Below are positions 1 through 9,642 of a stretch of 32,513 nucleotides of DNA, in pieces. Position numbers and translations under genes: made by a program. Source of the DNA: JAIOIW01 sp050304175 (GTDB lineage: Bacteria > Pseudomonadota > Alphaproteobacteria > Rhizobiales > Rhizobiaceae); assembly GCA_050304175.1 (NCBI GenBank), contig JBNLDE010000120.1, forward strand, positions 1-32,513. Direction: 5' to 3'. Numbering within the stretch: the first letter of the stretch is position 1; each line of letters starts with the position of its first letter. The notes below the pieces were generated by a model, which worked only from the letters and a program-made list of their open reading frames with translations, was not told the DNA's origin and made no database searches.

Positions 1-1464
1 GATTGCTCGTATTCTTGGCCATGCTCTACCCCCGGCTGCTACCCCATAGATGAGCGCTAAGTAGATGAAAGGCAATAGCTTCAGGAGGTTAGAAGAGGCG
101 GGGGAGAGTGTCCCCCCCTCTCCGCAATCTTCTGACTTCGCGCTGTCGCCCTTCGGGCTTCGCTCCAGTCGGGGCCTCGCACAGGCTCGGTCGGCCCTTG
201 CCTTGCGAACCCTGCGGGTTCGAAACTTCTCCCCGATTGCCCGCCACCGGACTGGCTCAAGTTTCTGAAAATAACTATATTTATTGTTTTCAATGTTTCG
301 TATGCGCTTTTGTGCGCACCTTGACTGTGCCATGCGCGCTTGGCCAATCCCGCGCCCGGCGGATCTGATAGGTAAGCCGATACGTCAAATGCATATGCTC
401 GTGACGCAAACACGATCCAGTATTGGACGCCGTTTAGGGGCCGGAAGGAGGAGCAAGCTTTCGGGCGTCGAATTAGCCAAAGCTGACATTCGCCTGCACT
501 GGGCGAATTAGTGCTTCCGGCCCATTCCGGTCGTTCGATCGAAGCGCGGCTAAAGTCGGCTCTCTGCCCAGAGCCGTCATCGGGTAGCTTTTCGATCAAC
601 GACTGCTTTGCGCTCTCGTATAGGTCATTCGCGATCCGAAGTGAATGTCCCGAGAGCTGCCGCCCGCTCCGGCGGATCAACGGCCTCGGAAGGGCGGGGA
701 GCGGCAATTCGCTGCGGGTTAAACGAGTGACCGCTTTGGGGGCCGGAAGCCGAATGGCAGCTATCGGACCCGATCATGCAAATGTGGACATTGGCGCCTA
801 CAGAGCGCAACGACGCTGGTGGCCCAATACGGCTGTTCGTATCTGTTCGGGAGGATACTTTGCATTATTGCGAAAGCGGACGTTCGGCATGCTTTCTTGG
901 CTTGAGTCAGTGCGGACGACATAGAGGCAGACTGTTGATCCGTTCTGACTGACGATAGGTACGACCGCGTTCGCCCTTCTCGAGACCCCGTCTGACCTGA
1001 AAGTCCAAGCCAGCGCCGATGGTGGGCAGGCGGTGGAACTGTCCACTCGCTAACGGGCCTCTCCAACGCCTTCGACCGCGTCGTGGCTTTGTTTGAAACA
1101 GGAGGTGTTCGGCGTTGGCCGGGCGCTTTCATCGCCGCCAAGGATATCTACTACGAAACCTGCACGACCATGATCCATTTGCTCGCGGCCCGGGTGGGCC
1201 GAACACCCGCTCCGCCTGCCGGCCTGTTTCGCGCCACCAGGCAACTTCCATTCGACGATGAACGGCCTTGGTAGCGTCCGCTCCGCCGGAGCTGATCGGA
1301 CGAACTGCGGTGGCGCCGCGCACCTCCCGTCTGGCTCTCATTATCGGTGCCGAATGGCTCTTATGGGCCATGTGGAGCGAATTCGAATCCAGCATATCGC
1401 GTGAAACCGTGCCTGCCATGGAGCAGGCGCCGCAAGCCAGTTCATTCACGCGAAAGATAATCCA
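1..1464. other. Long stretch without a convincing gene
   Basis: Open frames occur on both strands here, but their translations are rich in Arg, Ser and Pro, overlap each other, show no recognisable domain and lack plausible ribosome binding sites. I treat them as chance frames. Small inverted repeats are present: 7-bp arms with a 3-nt loop at 206-222, and a GC-rich 6-bp stem at 103-108/118-123. The short string ggggccggaag occurs twice, near 436 and 740. The region may hold decayed genes or the leader of the autotransporter gene. I see no RNA gene. Confidence 0.5.
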
Positions 1465-3534
1465 ATGTCTCCAGATTTCTCCGATGGCCCGGTCCGCCGC
1501 AGGCCGCAGCCATCGTCTCCCTCCCGACTTTCGCCCGATCGCGCCGCCAGGGCGCTGCTCCTTTCCTCGGTGGCGATCGCGGCCGTGGCGTCGACGTCGG
1601 GCGCCGCGCGCGGCGAAGTGCTCGGCCTCGGCTTCCTCCCGGGATACGACAAGAACAGCTCCGCCTTCGGCATATCCGCAGACGGCACCACCGTGGTGGG
1701 GCGCAGTGAGGACGCAGGCGCTTCCGGGGTGGCGTTCCGATGGACCGAAGCGGGGGGCATGACCCTGCTCGCGCCCAGCTACTCGACGGCCTTGGCGGCG
1801 TCGGGGGACGGCTCGGCGGTTGTCGGCTATTTCCAGAATGGTGACCACCCGGAAGCTTTCCGCTGGACCGCCGCCGGCCTCCAGGCGCTCGGCACCGGCG
1901 GCTATACGGGCAGCCATGCTTTCGGCATCTCCGACAATGGCAATTACGTCGTCGGCCAGCTCTACTCCAACGGGGTGACGCAGGCTTTCGCATGGACCGA
2001 GGCTGGTGGCATTCGCCCGCTCGGCTATTTCATGGGCGGCACACTCAGCGGCAGGGCTTTCGATGTCTCCGACAACGGAATCGTCGTCGGCCTCTCGCGT
2101 ATGGTCTCGGGCCAATCCCAGGCCTTCTACAAGGATCTTGCGGTGTCCGGCCCCATTCAGGGCCTCGGATATCTGAGCGGCGGCACATACAGCTTCGCCA
2201 ACGCCATCACGCCGAATGCCTCCTTTATCGTGGGCGCCTCGACCGACGCGACAAACTCGGTCAAGGCCGTCCGCTGGTCCGCCAATGCGGGCGGGTATGA
2301 CGGGCCTGTCGCTCTCGACGGCGGCGGCGGTTGGTACTATTCGGAAGCGACCGGCGTCTCGATTGACGGCTCGGTCATCGTCGGCTCCTACAAGCTCAAT
2401 ATAGGCGACATCGATTACCATGCTTTCCGCTGGGCGGAAGGCGGCAGCATGCAGTCGCTCGATCAATGGCTGAAGGATTCCGGGGTCGATACCACGGGCT
2501 GGACGCTTACCAATGCATCGGCGGTGAGCGGCGATGGCGGAACCATTGTCGGCAGCGGCCATTTCGGCTCATCTTCCTATCAGGCATATATCGCGCGCGC
2601 CGGTCTCCTCGTCGGAACCATCGACTATTCCGAATCCGTCGCGTCCCTGCGCGATGTGTCGCGCCTGACGTCATCGCTATCGATCGCCTGGGCAACAGAC
2701 GGATTGCCGAAGGCGTCAGGGCTGCCGGGACTGAGCGTGTCGGGTGTCTACAGCCATGCTGACGGCAGCTCATCCGACCTCGGCGGCGCGACACTGACCT
2801 GGCGCCAGCCCGGCTTTGCGGTCTCGGCAGGCGGCGGCGTTGTTTCGGCGCGGACGTCGCCCCTCTACCAGGGTGGTTCCGCGCGGCTCTCCGGCGCGTG
2901 GATCGGCGGCGGAATGATCGCAGATATCGGTGAAACCTTCGATTTCCCTGCCGTCGCCGGCCTGGAGGTGAGCGTCGGCGCTCGCGCCGATCTCCTCAAG
3001 GCGACCATTGCGCGCAACTACCTGAACGGAGCGGTTGTACAGACCGCAACCGGCGAAACCGGCGCGACGAGTTTCACAACGGCGGCCCGCGTTGCCTGGC
3101 GTCGCGATCTCACGCCGGCCGCGCGGCTCACGCCCTATGCGCAATGGTTGCACAACAGCGCCGCCCTCGACGCCTACGCCGAGACCGGCGGGGGGGGAGC
3201 GGGCACAGTTTCGAAGCAGTCGGTTGGCGCGGATATCGTGTCCGTCGGGGCCAGCTTCGACTGGCAGGTTCGTCCCGGTCTCGAACTGACGGCCAGCTAT
3301 GCCTTCAACCATATGATCGATCCCAAGGGGGCGGCCGTGAGCGTTGCCGTCCCGGGTCTCGGCACGTTTGGAGCGCAGGGTGTTGGCTACACCTCCACCT
3401 GGCACACGATCGGCGCCGGCATCGCCTGGAATCCGAGCCCAAATGTCCAGTTCGGCACATCGGTCTCGGTCAATCTCGGTAGCGCATTTCCGGAGAACTG
3501 GACGATCGGAAGCAAACTCAGCGTCGGCCTCTGA
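1465..3534 (+). CDS. HAF-repeat autotransporter (outer-membrane barrel protein)
   Basis: Predicted cell-surface protein of 689 residues. After a long basic N-terminus, a hydrophobic stretch (about residues 27-48) looks like a signal sequence. Residues about 50-370 hold roughly seven copies of a 45-60-residue repeat of the form A-x-x-(I/V)-S-x-(D/N)-G-x-x-(V/I)-V-G followed by A-F-R-W, typical of HAF-family extracellular repeats. The last ~290 residues are Gly/Ala-rich with alternating aromatic and hydrophobic residues, as in an autotransporter beta-barrel. The final residue is Leu, not the common Phe or Trp. Repeat proteins of this kind are usually passenger domains displayed outside the cell; the ligand is unknown. 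The start is the first Met of the frame and has only a weak purine-rich upstream sequence. Confidence 0.85.
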   Translation: MSPDFSDGPVRRRPQPSSPSRLSPDRAARALLLSSVAIAAVASTSGAARGEVLGLGFLPGYDKNSSAFGISADGTTVVGRSEDAGASGVAFRWTEAGGMTLLAPSYSTALAASGDGSAVVGYFQNGDHPEAFRWTAAGLQALGTGGYTGSHAFGISDNGNYVVGQLYSNGVTQAFAWTEAGGIRPLGYFMGGTLSGRAFDVSDNGIVVGLSRMVSGQSQAFYKDLAVSGPIQGLGYLSGGTYSFANAITPNASFIVGASTDATNSVKAVRWSANAGGYDGPVALDGGGGWYYSEATGVSIDGSVIVGSYKLNIGDIDYHAFRWAEGGSMQSLDQWLKDSGVDTTGWTLTNASAVSGDGGTIVGSGHFGSSSYQAYIARAGLLVGTIDYSESVASLRDVSRLTSSLSIAWATDGLPKASGLPGLSVSGVYSHADGSSSDLGGATLTWRQPGFAVSAGGGVVSARTSPLYQGGSARLSGAWIGGGMIADIGETFDFPAVAGLEVSVGARADLLKATIARNYLNGAVVQTATGETGATSFTTAARVAWRRDLTPAARLTPYAQWLHNSAALDAYAETGGGGAGTVSKQSVGADIVSVGASFDWQVRPGLELTASYAFNHMIDPKGAAVSVAVPGLGTFGAQGVGYTSTWHTIGAGIAWNPSPNVQFGTSVSVNLGSAFPENWTIGSKLSVGL

Positions 3535-3619
3535 CCGGCGGAAACGACTGGAATGAACCGCGACCCTGCCGCGCAAGCGCAGGACGCATTCCCGATCCAT
3601 CAAACCAAGGAAAATTGAA

Positions 3620-4318
3620 ATGACGATACAGACGATCACGCAAAAAGAAACGACCGCCCCGCGCCACGACCTCTACTACGGCATCCACAAGGGCATCCGC
3701 TATGCCCACTGCCAGCTCCTGATGCGCATCGGATCCTTCGACCTTGACAGCGACGAAGCGCTTGCGGGTCTCGTCAAGGCGATGCGGGACCATTTCGTGC
3801 TGGGCCGTGGCCATCTCGAGCACGAGGATCACGAAATCCATACGGCGCTAGAAATTCGTCGGCCGGGTGCGACGCGCGTGGCCGAGGAAGGCCATGAAGG
3901 CCATGCCAAATCCTTCACCGAACTCGAGGCTCTCCTGGCGAGCCTCGAAAAGGCGCCCCGCGCGGAACGCGCCCGCTCTGCGCATGCCCTCTACCGGCGG
4001 TTTGCGCTGTTCATGGCCGATGATTTCGAGCACATGAACGAGGAAGAGACGATTCTCCAGCGCGCGCTCCACGAGTCGTTTGACGATGGTGAATTGCTCG
4101 AGATCGAACACCGCATCGTCGGTTCCATTCCGCCCGAGGAGATGCCGCTCAACCTCGCTCCGATGATGGCGTCCATGCATCCCGGCGAGCGCCGCAAGAT
4201 GCTCGCGGGGATGAAGGCGGGAATGCCGGCCGAAGCGTTCGGCGACCTCATGGAAGGCATCGTGAAGCCGAACATCCCGGCGGCGGAATGGGACGACCTG
4301 GCGGAGTTGAGGGCATGA
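3620..4318 (+). CDS. Hemerythrin-like domain protein
   Basis: Cytoplasmic helical protein of 232 residues. It carries the His/Glu pattern of hemerythrin-type di-iron four-helix bundles: H23 and H30 in the first helix, a dense HLEHEDHEIH segment (65-74), HEGH in the third helix, and HMNEEE in the fourth. Proteins of this family bind O2 or NO, or take part in iron or redox sensing; which role applies here cannot be told. The C-terminal ~80 residues (from about the SIPPEE segment) form an extension common in bacterial hemerythrin-domain proteins. A clear purine-rich site (aaggaaaa) lies just upstream of the ATG. The stop overlaps the next start as ATGA, so the two genes are probably co-translated. 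Confidence 0.8.
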   Translation: MTIQTITQKETTAPRHDLYYGIHKGIRYAHCQLLMRIGSFDLDSDEALAGLVKAMRDHFVLGRGHLEHEDHEIHTALEIRRPGATRVAEEGHEGHAKSFTELEALLASLEKAPRAERARSAHALYRRFALFMADDFEHMNEEETILQRALHESFDDGELLEIEHRIVGSIPPEEMPLNLAPMMASMHPGERRKMLAGMKAGMPAEAFGDLMEGIVKPNIPAAEWDDLAELRA

Positions 4319-5052
4319 GCATCCTTGGCTCACCGTCGCGGCAGCGAACCGCCTTGGCTGCCGTCTTCCTGCTCGCGACGACCTGCGCGCGGGCCGAGAC
4401 GCCCATGAGCATGTGGCACGCCGTGCCGCTGTTGCCCGCCGTGGCGGAAACGGCGAAGTGCGCCGAGACGGACAGTCTGATCGAAGCGATTGAGCAGGAA
4501 GCCGGGCAGGCGCTGGCCGAGGCGCAGACGGCGCTGGCGAAAATGTCGCCTGCGGCCGTTTCCGACGAGCAGGGCGAGGCGATTGAGCAATTGATGGACT
4601 ATTCGCTCCAGGAATGCGCGCTCAACGCCGAGATGCAGATCTGGGAGCTGGTCGAGTCGGCTCGTGAGCGCGTTTCAGCGGCGTTGCTCGATCTGGAGAA
4701 CCGGCGCGTGGCGGCGCTTGAAAAGTGCGGCAGCGAAATGAGTCCGGGCTATGATGCGTGCTATTCGCGCACGCGGATCGAATTCCAGGCGCTTGCGCGT
4801 GACACGGCTAATCATCATCTCGATGCCATCGGTGCGATCTACGCCGATTGGCGCGATCGGACATTCGGCTGTGTCGAGCGACGCGAGCGCGCGGTATACC
4901 GGTTCGACGAAGCGAAGGTCGCCGGTCCGTTCGCCTCTCAGGCGCTAGGTGTCCGTACCCAGACCTGGGCGTTGGCGGGCATGCACGCGCGGACGTCGCG
5001 CGAACTGTGCGACCTCGTCTACGAGGCCGCGCATGCGATGGATGTCGACTGA
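4315..5052 (+). CDS. Exported helical protein with six cysteines, function unknown
   Basis: I do not recognise this 245-residue protein. I chose the ATG at 4315 because it overlaps the hemerythrin stop by four bases (ATGA) and puts a clean Sec signal peptide at the N-terminus (hydrophobic core AAVFLLATT, likely cleavage after CARA). An in-frame upstream start at 4288 would bury that signal. The mature part is mostly alpha-helical with Ala/Glu-rich amphipathic stretches and six Cys residues spread along it, consistent with periplasmic disulphides. No catalytic motif is visible. Coupling to a hemerythrin-like gene suggests a shared role in redox or oxygen response, but that is inference. The gene is convergent with the LuxR-type regulator, with 7 bases between the stops. 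Confidence 0.65.
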   Translation: MSILGSPSRQRTALAAVFLLATTCARAETPMSMWHAVPLLPAVAETAKCAETDSLIEAIEQEAGQALAEAQTALAKMSPAAVSDEQGEAIEQLMDYSLQECALNAEMQIWELVESARERVSAALLDLENRRVAALEKCGSEMSPGYDACYSRTRIEFQALARDTANHHLDAIGAIYADWRDRTFGCVERRERAVYRFDEAKVAGPFASQALGVRTQTWALAGMHARTSRELCDLVYEAAHAMDVD

Positions 5053-5059
5053 TTGCTGC

Positions 5060-7723
5060 TCAGGCTTGTTGGGTTGCCGCCGCGTGGTCCCTGAACCAGG
5101 CGGCGGCCTGGCCGCGTGAGGCCAGCCCGAGCTTGTCCAGGATGTTTGCGACATGGCGCTTGACCGTGTGCGGCGAGAGGGCATGTTTGCGCGCAATGAT
5201 CTTGTTGCTGTCGCCCAGCGCGATGAGTTCCAGGATTTCGAGTTCTCTTTGCGTCAGACCTCCGGCGTTGCCGCGGGATCCGTCTTGCGCCGATTTGCGT
5301 GCGCGCGCCAGCTTGGCGACGAGTCCCTTCAGGATTTCGCGTTCCCGAGTGTGATCTTCCCCCGGTGAGGGAACATTCGCCAGTTCCGTCAGCGTGGCCC
5401 GTCCCAGCAGCTCCAGGTGGAATTCCTCTCTGGATGCGATCAATTCGGCCACCATCGCTCCGATCAGCGTCCACGCTTTCGCATATTCGTGCCGGCGAGC
5501 ATGCACGATGGCCCTGGCCGCATCCAGCGCGGGCTCGATTGTGATAATATCGCCGACGATCGGGCGCTGCGCGATCGCTGCCAGGAGGTGGTCGGGTATG
5601 TCGCTTCGCCTCTCGTTGAGAAGGCGCAGGATCTCGAGATAGGATTTCCCCAACCGCAGGTAGGGCATGTCCAGGATGTGCAGTTCCGCGTCCAGTTTCC
5701 CCAACGCGGATTTCATGCCGTCCCAGTCATCGAGCGCGGCCAATAGCTTGGCGACGAACATCAGCGCGGTGCCCCGCCAATAAGCCCAGGAGATGCCCTC
5801 GCGGCCCGTAAACTCGGCAAGGTGGGCGGCGCCGCTGTCGCGCAAGGCCGCCACGTCGCCGGAGAGATAGGCGAGTAGGCTCTTGGCCACGTAGACGAAC
5901 GACCTCACCGCATGCGGCTTGCCGCGCCAGTTCTGGTTGCTTTCGATCTCGCGGATCAGTTCGGCCGCGCTGCCGTAGTCGCCGATCAGCAATTGGTGGC
6001 ATGCTCGCATGCTCATCGCGCTGTCGCGCAGTGAATGCTGGTTGTCGCCGCTGACCGACAGGACGGCGGTGGCGTAACGCTCGGCGCGCGCCCGCATGCC
6101 GCGCTGTCCGCCAAGGTATATATGCAACGCACACTCGTTCCAGATGGTTGGATCGTTGCTCTTCATCAGCAGATCAAGCATCTGATCGAAGCTCTGTATT
6201 TCGATCTCGACAGTTCCCGCCACGCGGGAGATCCAGTAGCGGGCAAATGCGCAAAGCGCCCTTGTGCCCGTATCGATGTATTCCTGCTCAAGTTCGGCGA
6301 GACGGACCATTGCCTCCTGCGCCATGGCCAGTCCGATATAGGCGACGATTTCGTGGGCGCGGGCGCGCCGGCTCCTGTCCAGGTCGCCCGATTGCCGAAA
6401 CAGTTCGGCCGACCGCGACATCTGCCTCTGGGTCTCCAACCAGCGCGAATGGGATGACGCACAGAGACCGGAGATGAAGCACATTTCGCCCGACGCATCC
6501 GAATGCGCCGCCGGGAAGAGGCCGACAAGGTCCAGGACCCGCTCGCCTTCGCTCTCCAGCAACAGCATATGCGCGACGTTCAGCAGTTCCTTTTCGGCAG
6601 TCGCAAAGTCGCCCGCTTGGGTGAGGAAGCCGATCCGCCGTTCGGGGCTGTCCTCGGCGTCAGCCGCCCGGATCAGCAGCCGGCGGATCGTATCGCCGGT
6701 GACTTCCTCGCGCAGGCGCGCCTGAAGAAAATCGCGAAACAGGTCGTGCAGCTTCAGGACCGGCGGATTTCCCGCGACAGCGGTGGCAAACAGCCCGCGC
6801 TGCATGATCTCGCGCAGCCATCGCGGCGTTTCGGCATCGCCGGTCACCGCTTCGCAAAGCGGGCCTGACAGTTCCGGCAGGATCGAGCACTGCAGCAGGA
6901 ACAGGCGCAATTTTTCCGGCAGATCGTTGAGAACTTCGCTCGACAGGACCTCGAAGGCGGTCGCGCCGACGCCGGAAAGCGCTGCCCTGGAGAGGCCCGC
7001 CCTCAATGCCAGTTCGCAACCGGCCGGCCACCCGGACATTTTCCGCCACACCGATTCGAGGTCGCCCTCTGTGGCATCCGGCGCCATGATCGCCGCGAGG
7101 GCTCCGAACTCGTCGAGACCGAACCGGAGGTCTTCGCTGCGCAATTCGGCAAGTTCCCCTCTCAAGCGCAGTCGGGCGAGCGCAAGCGGCGGGTCGATGC
7201 GCGTCGCAATCGCCAGTGTCCAATTCGACGGCAAGCGTTCGATCAGCCGGTCGAGCAACCGGATGACGAGCGCGTCGTTGAGCCTGTGGATGTCGTCGAC
7301 GACGAATATGCCGTGCGCCATGTCGGTCGCGCTGAGCGCGTCGGCGACGGCGTCCGCAGCCCTGCCGGGTCCCGCTTCGCCGTCGCGCGCCATCTCGGCG
7401 AGGGCCTGCGCCGACACGCGCCAAGGCACGTCGGCGGGATCGAGCGCGGCGACCAGCCCGCCCAGGAAACGCTGGATCGTGTCGTCTTCGTCAATCGAAA
7501 ACCAGAACGCCTGCGCCCAGTCGCCGCATCGCGCGAGCGCGCGGATCATGGCCGTCGTCTTGCCGAAACCCGCCGGCGCGCTCACCAGTACCAACCGCTT
7601 TCGCATCATCGCGTCGCGCAGGACTGTCTCGATTTGTGGGCGGGCGATTTGCGCGGTCCGCAGGACCGGCACCTGGATCTTGGCGGGCGGCAGGAAGCCG
7701 AGGCCTGTCGTTGCGTCTGTCAT
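5060..7723 (-). CDS. MalT-like LuxR-family ATP-dependent transcriptional regulator
   Basis: Large signal-transducing regulator (887 residues from the chosen ATG at 7723). The N-terminal STAND-type NTPase has Walker A APAGFGKTT (about residues 49-57) and a Walker B-like segment ending in VVDDIH. A long helical region consistent with TPR-like repeats follows. The C-terminal ~65 residues are a GerE/LuxR helix-turn-helix (LTQRELEILELIALG, then SPHTVKRHVANIL). MalT-type proteins bind ATP and a small effector, oligomerise and activate promoters; the effector is unknown. A start 28 codons further upstream (7807) is possible but would add a low-complexity basic leader. The gene lies alone, convergent with the hemerythrin pair. 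Confidence 0.88.
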   Translation of the reverse strand: MTDATTGLGFLPPAKIQVPVLRTAQIARPQIETVLRDAMMRKRLVLVSAPAGFGKTTAMIRALARCGDWAQAFWFSIDEDDTIQRFLGGLVAALDPADVPWRVSAQALAEMARDGEAGPGRAADAVADALSATDMAHGIFVVDDIHRLNDALVIRLLDRLIERLPSNWTLAIATRIDPPLALARLRLRGELAELRSEDLRFGLDEFGALAAIMAPDATEGDLESVWRKMSGWPAGCELALRAGLSRAALSGVGATAFEVLSSEVLNDLPEKLRLFLLQCSILPELSGPLCEAVTGDAETPRWLREIMQRGLFATAVAGNPPVLKLHDLFRDFLQARLREEVTGDTIRRLLIRAADAEDSPERRIGFLTQAGDFATAEKELLNVAHMLLLESEGERVLDLVGLFPAAHSDASGEMCFISGLCASSHSRWLETQRQMSRSAELFRQSGDLDRSRRARAHEIVAYIGLAMAQEAMVRLAELEQEYIDTGTRALCAFARYWISRVAGTVEIEIQSFDQMLDLLMKSNDPTIWNECALHIYLGGQRGMRARAERYATAVLSVSGDNQHSLRDSAMSMRACHQLLIGDYGSAAELIREIESNQNWRGKPHAVRSFVYVAKSLLAYLSGDVAALRDSGAAHLAEFTGREGISWAYWRGTALMFVAKLLAALDDWDGMKSALGKLDAELHILDMPYLRLGKSYLEILRLLNERRSDIPDHLLAAIAQRPIVGDIITIEPALDAARAIVHARRHEYAKAWTLIGAMVAELIASREEFHLELLGRATLTELANVPSPGEDHTREREILKGLVAKLARARKSAQDGSRGNAGGLTQRELEILELIALGDSNKIIARKHALSPHTVKRHVANILDKLGLASRGQAAAWFRDHAAATQQA

Positions 7724-8095
7724 CGGGTGTGGCTGGATTCTGCGTCGCCGTGAGGTTTTGGCAAGCCGGGGCGAGCCATTGATTGTGCTCGTCCCGGAAG
7801 ATGGCACTCTCGGCTCATCTAGAACACAAGCACGGATACTTTCAAGCAGGTGGTTCCCGGGTGACCTGCTCCCTGTTTTGTCCGGGTTTCGCTTGAGTTA
7901 ATCCCCGTAACCGGTTTGGTGCCTTCGTCTCCGCTTCTGAAGGCGGCGTTTGAATATCTCAGGCAGATTACCTTGGTCCGTTTTGTTGGCATATTGGTCG
8001 TTTGGGAATCGATTTCCGCTTGCGGACGCGAACCGCTGCTTTCGGGAGATGAGACCAGTGCATTCGCTCATGCAGTCAAAGGCCGCTTCCCGCCC
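7724..8095. other. Intergenic region upstream of the LuxR-type regulator gene
   Basis: About 370 bases between the regulator start and the left inverted repeat of the defective IS. I see no credible gene on either strand and no strong promoter consensus. It should contain the promoter of the minus-strand regulator gene. Confidence 0.5.
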
Positions 8096-8903
8096 ATACC
8101 GTTGAAAAACTCGCTGTTTTATTCGGCGGATCGTTGGACCGGGATCGCCCCCGCTCTTCCTTTTTACGCCGGGACCGGAACCAGCTTCGCCAGTCGCCGC
8201 AGGTTCTGTGCAGTTGCGGCCATCAGGAACTCATCCTTCGCTCCGTTTGGCCCTCTCAGACGCAGGCGATCGAGCCTGAGAATGCGTTTGAGGTGGGCAA
8301 ACAGCATCTCGACCTTTTTTCGGGCATAGCTGGCCGTCACATAGGCATCGGTTTTGGTGATGTCGCGTGCCCGGTCACGGGCATGTTCATGAATGGAGCG
8401 CAGGATTTTCCGGGCAGGTTCTTTCGGGCAGCAGCGCGACAGAACCTCCTCGAACAAGCGCCGGAACAAATTGCTCTCACGGAACCTGCCATGCCGGTTC
8501 TTGGAGAAGGTCGAATGATCCGGCACCGCATCGTTCAGGTCCAGCCGGCAGAACCAGCGATAGGCGAGGTTCAGGTGAACCTCTTCGCACAACCGCCGCT
8601 CGGAACGAATGCCCATGACATAGCCGACAAGCAACATGCGGATTATCAGCTCCGGATCAACCGAAGGGCGTCCGGTCGTGCTGTAGAACGGCGCCAGATG
8701 CGAACGGATCGCGTCCAGATCGACAAACCGGTCGATCGCACGAAGCAGGTGATCGGCAGGGACATGCTCATCAAGGGAAAACTCGTGGAACAACGCCGCC
8801 TGCGCTTCTTTCCTCGATCCCATCATTGCCGGTAATCTCCCAAATCACTCGGGAAACTGAATCAGTGACCGCACCGGCAATCAAGGAGAGTTTTCAACGG
8901 TAT
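8096..8903 (-). mobile_element. Internally deleted insertion sequence (DUF772/DDE transposase type)
   Basis: Perfect 13-bp terminal inverted repeats, ataccgttgaaaa at 8096-8108 and its complement at 8891-8903, bracket a single minus-strand transposase frame. The element is only about 808 bp, roughly half the length expected for IS elements with this transposase type (IS5/IS1182-like). Immediate flanks (cgccc to the left, ccgga to the right) show no clear target duplication. It looks like a non-autonomous deletion derivative that could be mobilised in trans by a full copy elsewhere in the genome. Confidence 0.75.
8164..8826 (-). pseudogene. Transposase with central in-frame deletion
   Basis: The 220-residue frame joins the N-terminal DUF772-type transposase domain (PSVDPELIIRMLLVGYVMG, then VPDHSTFSKNRHGRF) directly to the C-terminal end of the family (RKKVEMLFAHLKRILRLDR, then LRGPNGAKDEFLMAATAQN). 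The central part, which normally carries most of the DDE catalytic core, is missing; the junction falls near residue 135-145. The frame is still open, so a protein may be made, but it should be inactive as a transposase. It might act as a DNA-binding inhibitor of a full-length relative. The deletion is inferred from family architecture, not from an alignment run here. Confidence 0.8.
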
Positions 8904-9038
8904 CCGGACGAACCGGACCTCCGAGCGAAATGGCCAGATGACCGTTTTGGCCCAAAGCTGCCGTTCAGAGATGGCCGGCTGCCGCGCTGCCGCTTCCGCC
9001 GAGCACTCCTTGAGGCGGCGCCCTGCCGGCGTCCTATC

Positions 9039-9548
9039 CTAGGCCGCGAACCAACGCCGACGCAGGCGCAGGGCGATTCCGATGATCAGCGTTACGAGAC
9101 CGACGAGCGCGAGGCTCCACTTCGTTATCGTCCACTGGTTGGCCGTGGCCGCCATCTCGGGCGTCAGGCCATCGGCCCCGGCGCGCAACATCGCGGCCAA
9201 CGCCATGTTTTCAAGGTAGTCCGCTGCGACATACGTCAACGAAACCGTGCCGATAATCAGACCCGGCAAGCCGGGGAACAGCCAGCGATAACAGAGGAAA
9301 AGGACCGCGCCCAGGAGCGGGGGAAATATCATGTCCAGCCATAACTGCGCACCGAGATACAAAGCCGCGCCCTCGTCGCCGATCGCGGCGATGAAGTCCT
9401 GCGCTTCGGCTTGGGAGTAGCCGGTAAGCCGCATATCCAGCAGGCGCAAGCCGCCAGACAGCTCTTCGATCCTCGGAGCCGTCCAGAGATTCATGCTCAG
9501 CCAGGCCGCCAGCATCGCGGTGAGAATTATCCAGAATATCCGCGGCAT
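9039..9548 (-). CDS. Membrane protein with four predicted helices, function unknown
   Basis: A 169-residue protein with an N-terminal hydrophobic segment (IFWIILTAMLAAWLSM), a soluble loop of about 55 residues, and three further hydrophobic segments (MIFPPLLGAVLFLCYRWLF, then GLPGLIIGTVSLTYVAADYL, then WSLALVGLVTLIIGIALRL). It ends in a basic tail, which predicts a cytoplasmic C-terminus. I recognise no named family. It lies 94 bases downstream of the SMR exporter gene on the same strand, so the two may be co-transcribed. Confidence 0.65.
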   Translation of the reverse strand: MPRIFWIILTAMLAAWLSMNLWTAPRIEELSGGLRLLDMRLTGYSQAEAQDFIAAIGDEGAALYLGAQLWLDMIFPPLLGAVLFLCYRWLFPGLPGLIIGTVSLTYVAADYLENMALAAMLRAGADGLTPEMAATANQWTITKWSLALVGLVTLIIGIALRLRRRWFAA

Positions 9549-9642
9549 CGCGCGCTACCTCCACATTGCATTCCACTTGAGCACCGCCCGCCCGGCCAGC
9601 GACGGCAAGCACGTGGCACTCCGGCACCTGCCGGTCGATCTC

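Noticed and set aside
81..924. Open frames at 81-707 (minus) and 511-924 (plus)
   Set aside because: They overlap each other on opposite strands, have Arg/Ser-rich low-information translations, no start signals and no domain resemblance.
1129..2562. 477-codon minus-strand frame
   Set aside because: It is antisense to the HAF-repeat autotransporter; the high GC content keeps the opposite frame open, and the translation is Arg/Gly/Ala-rich without motifs.
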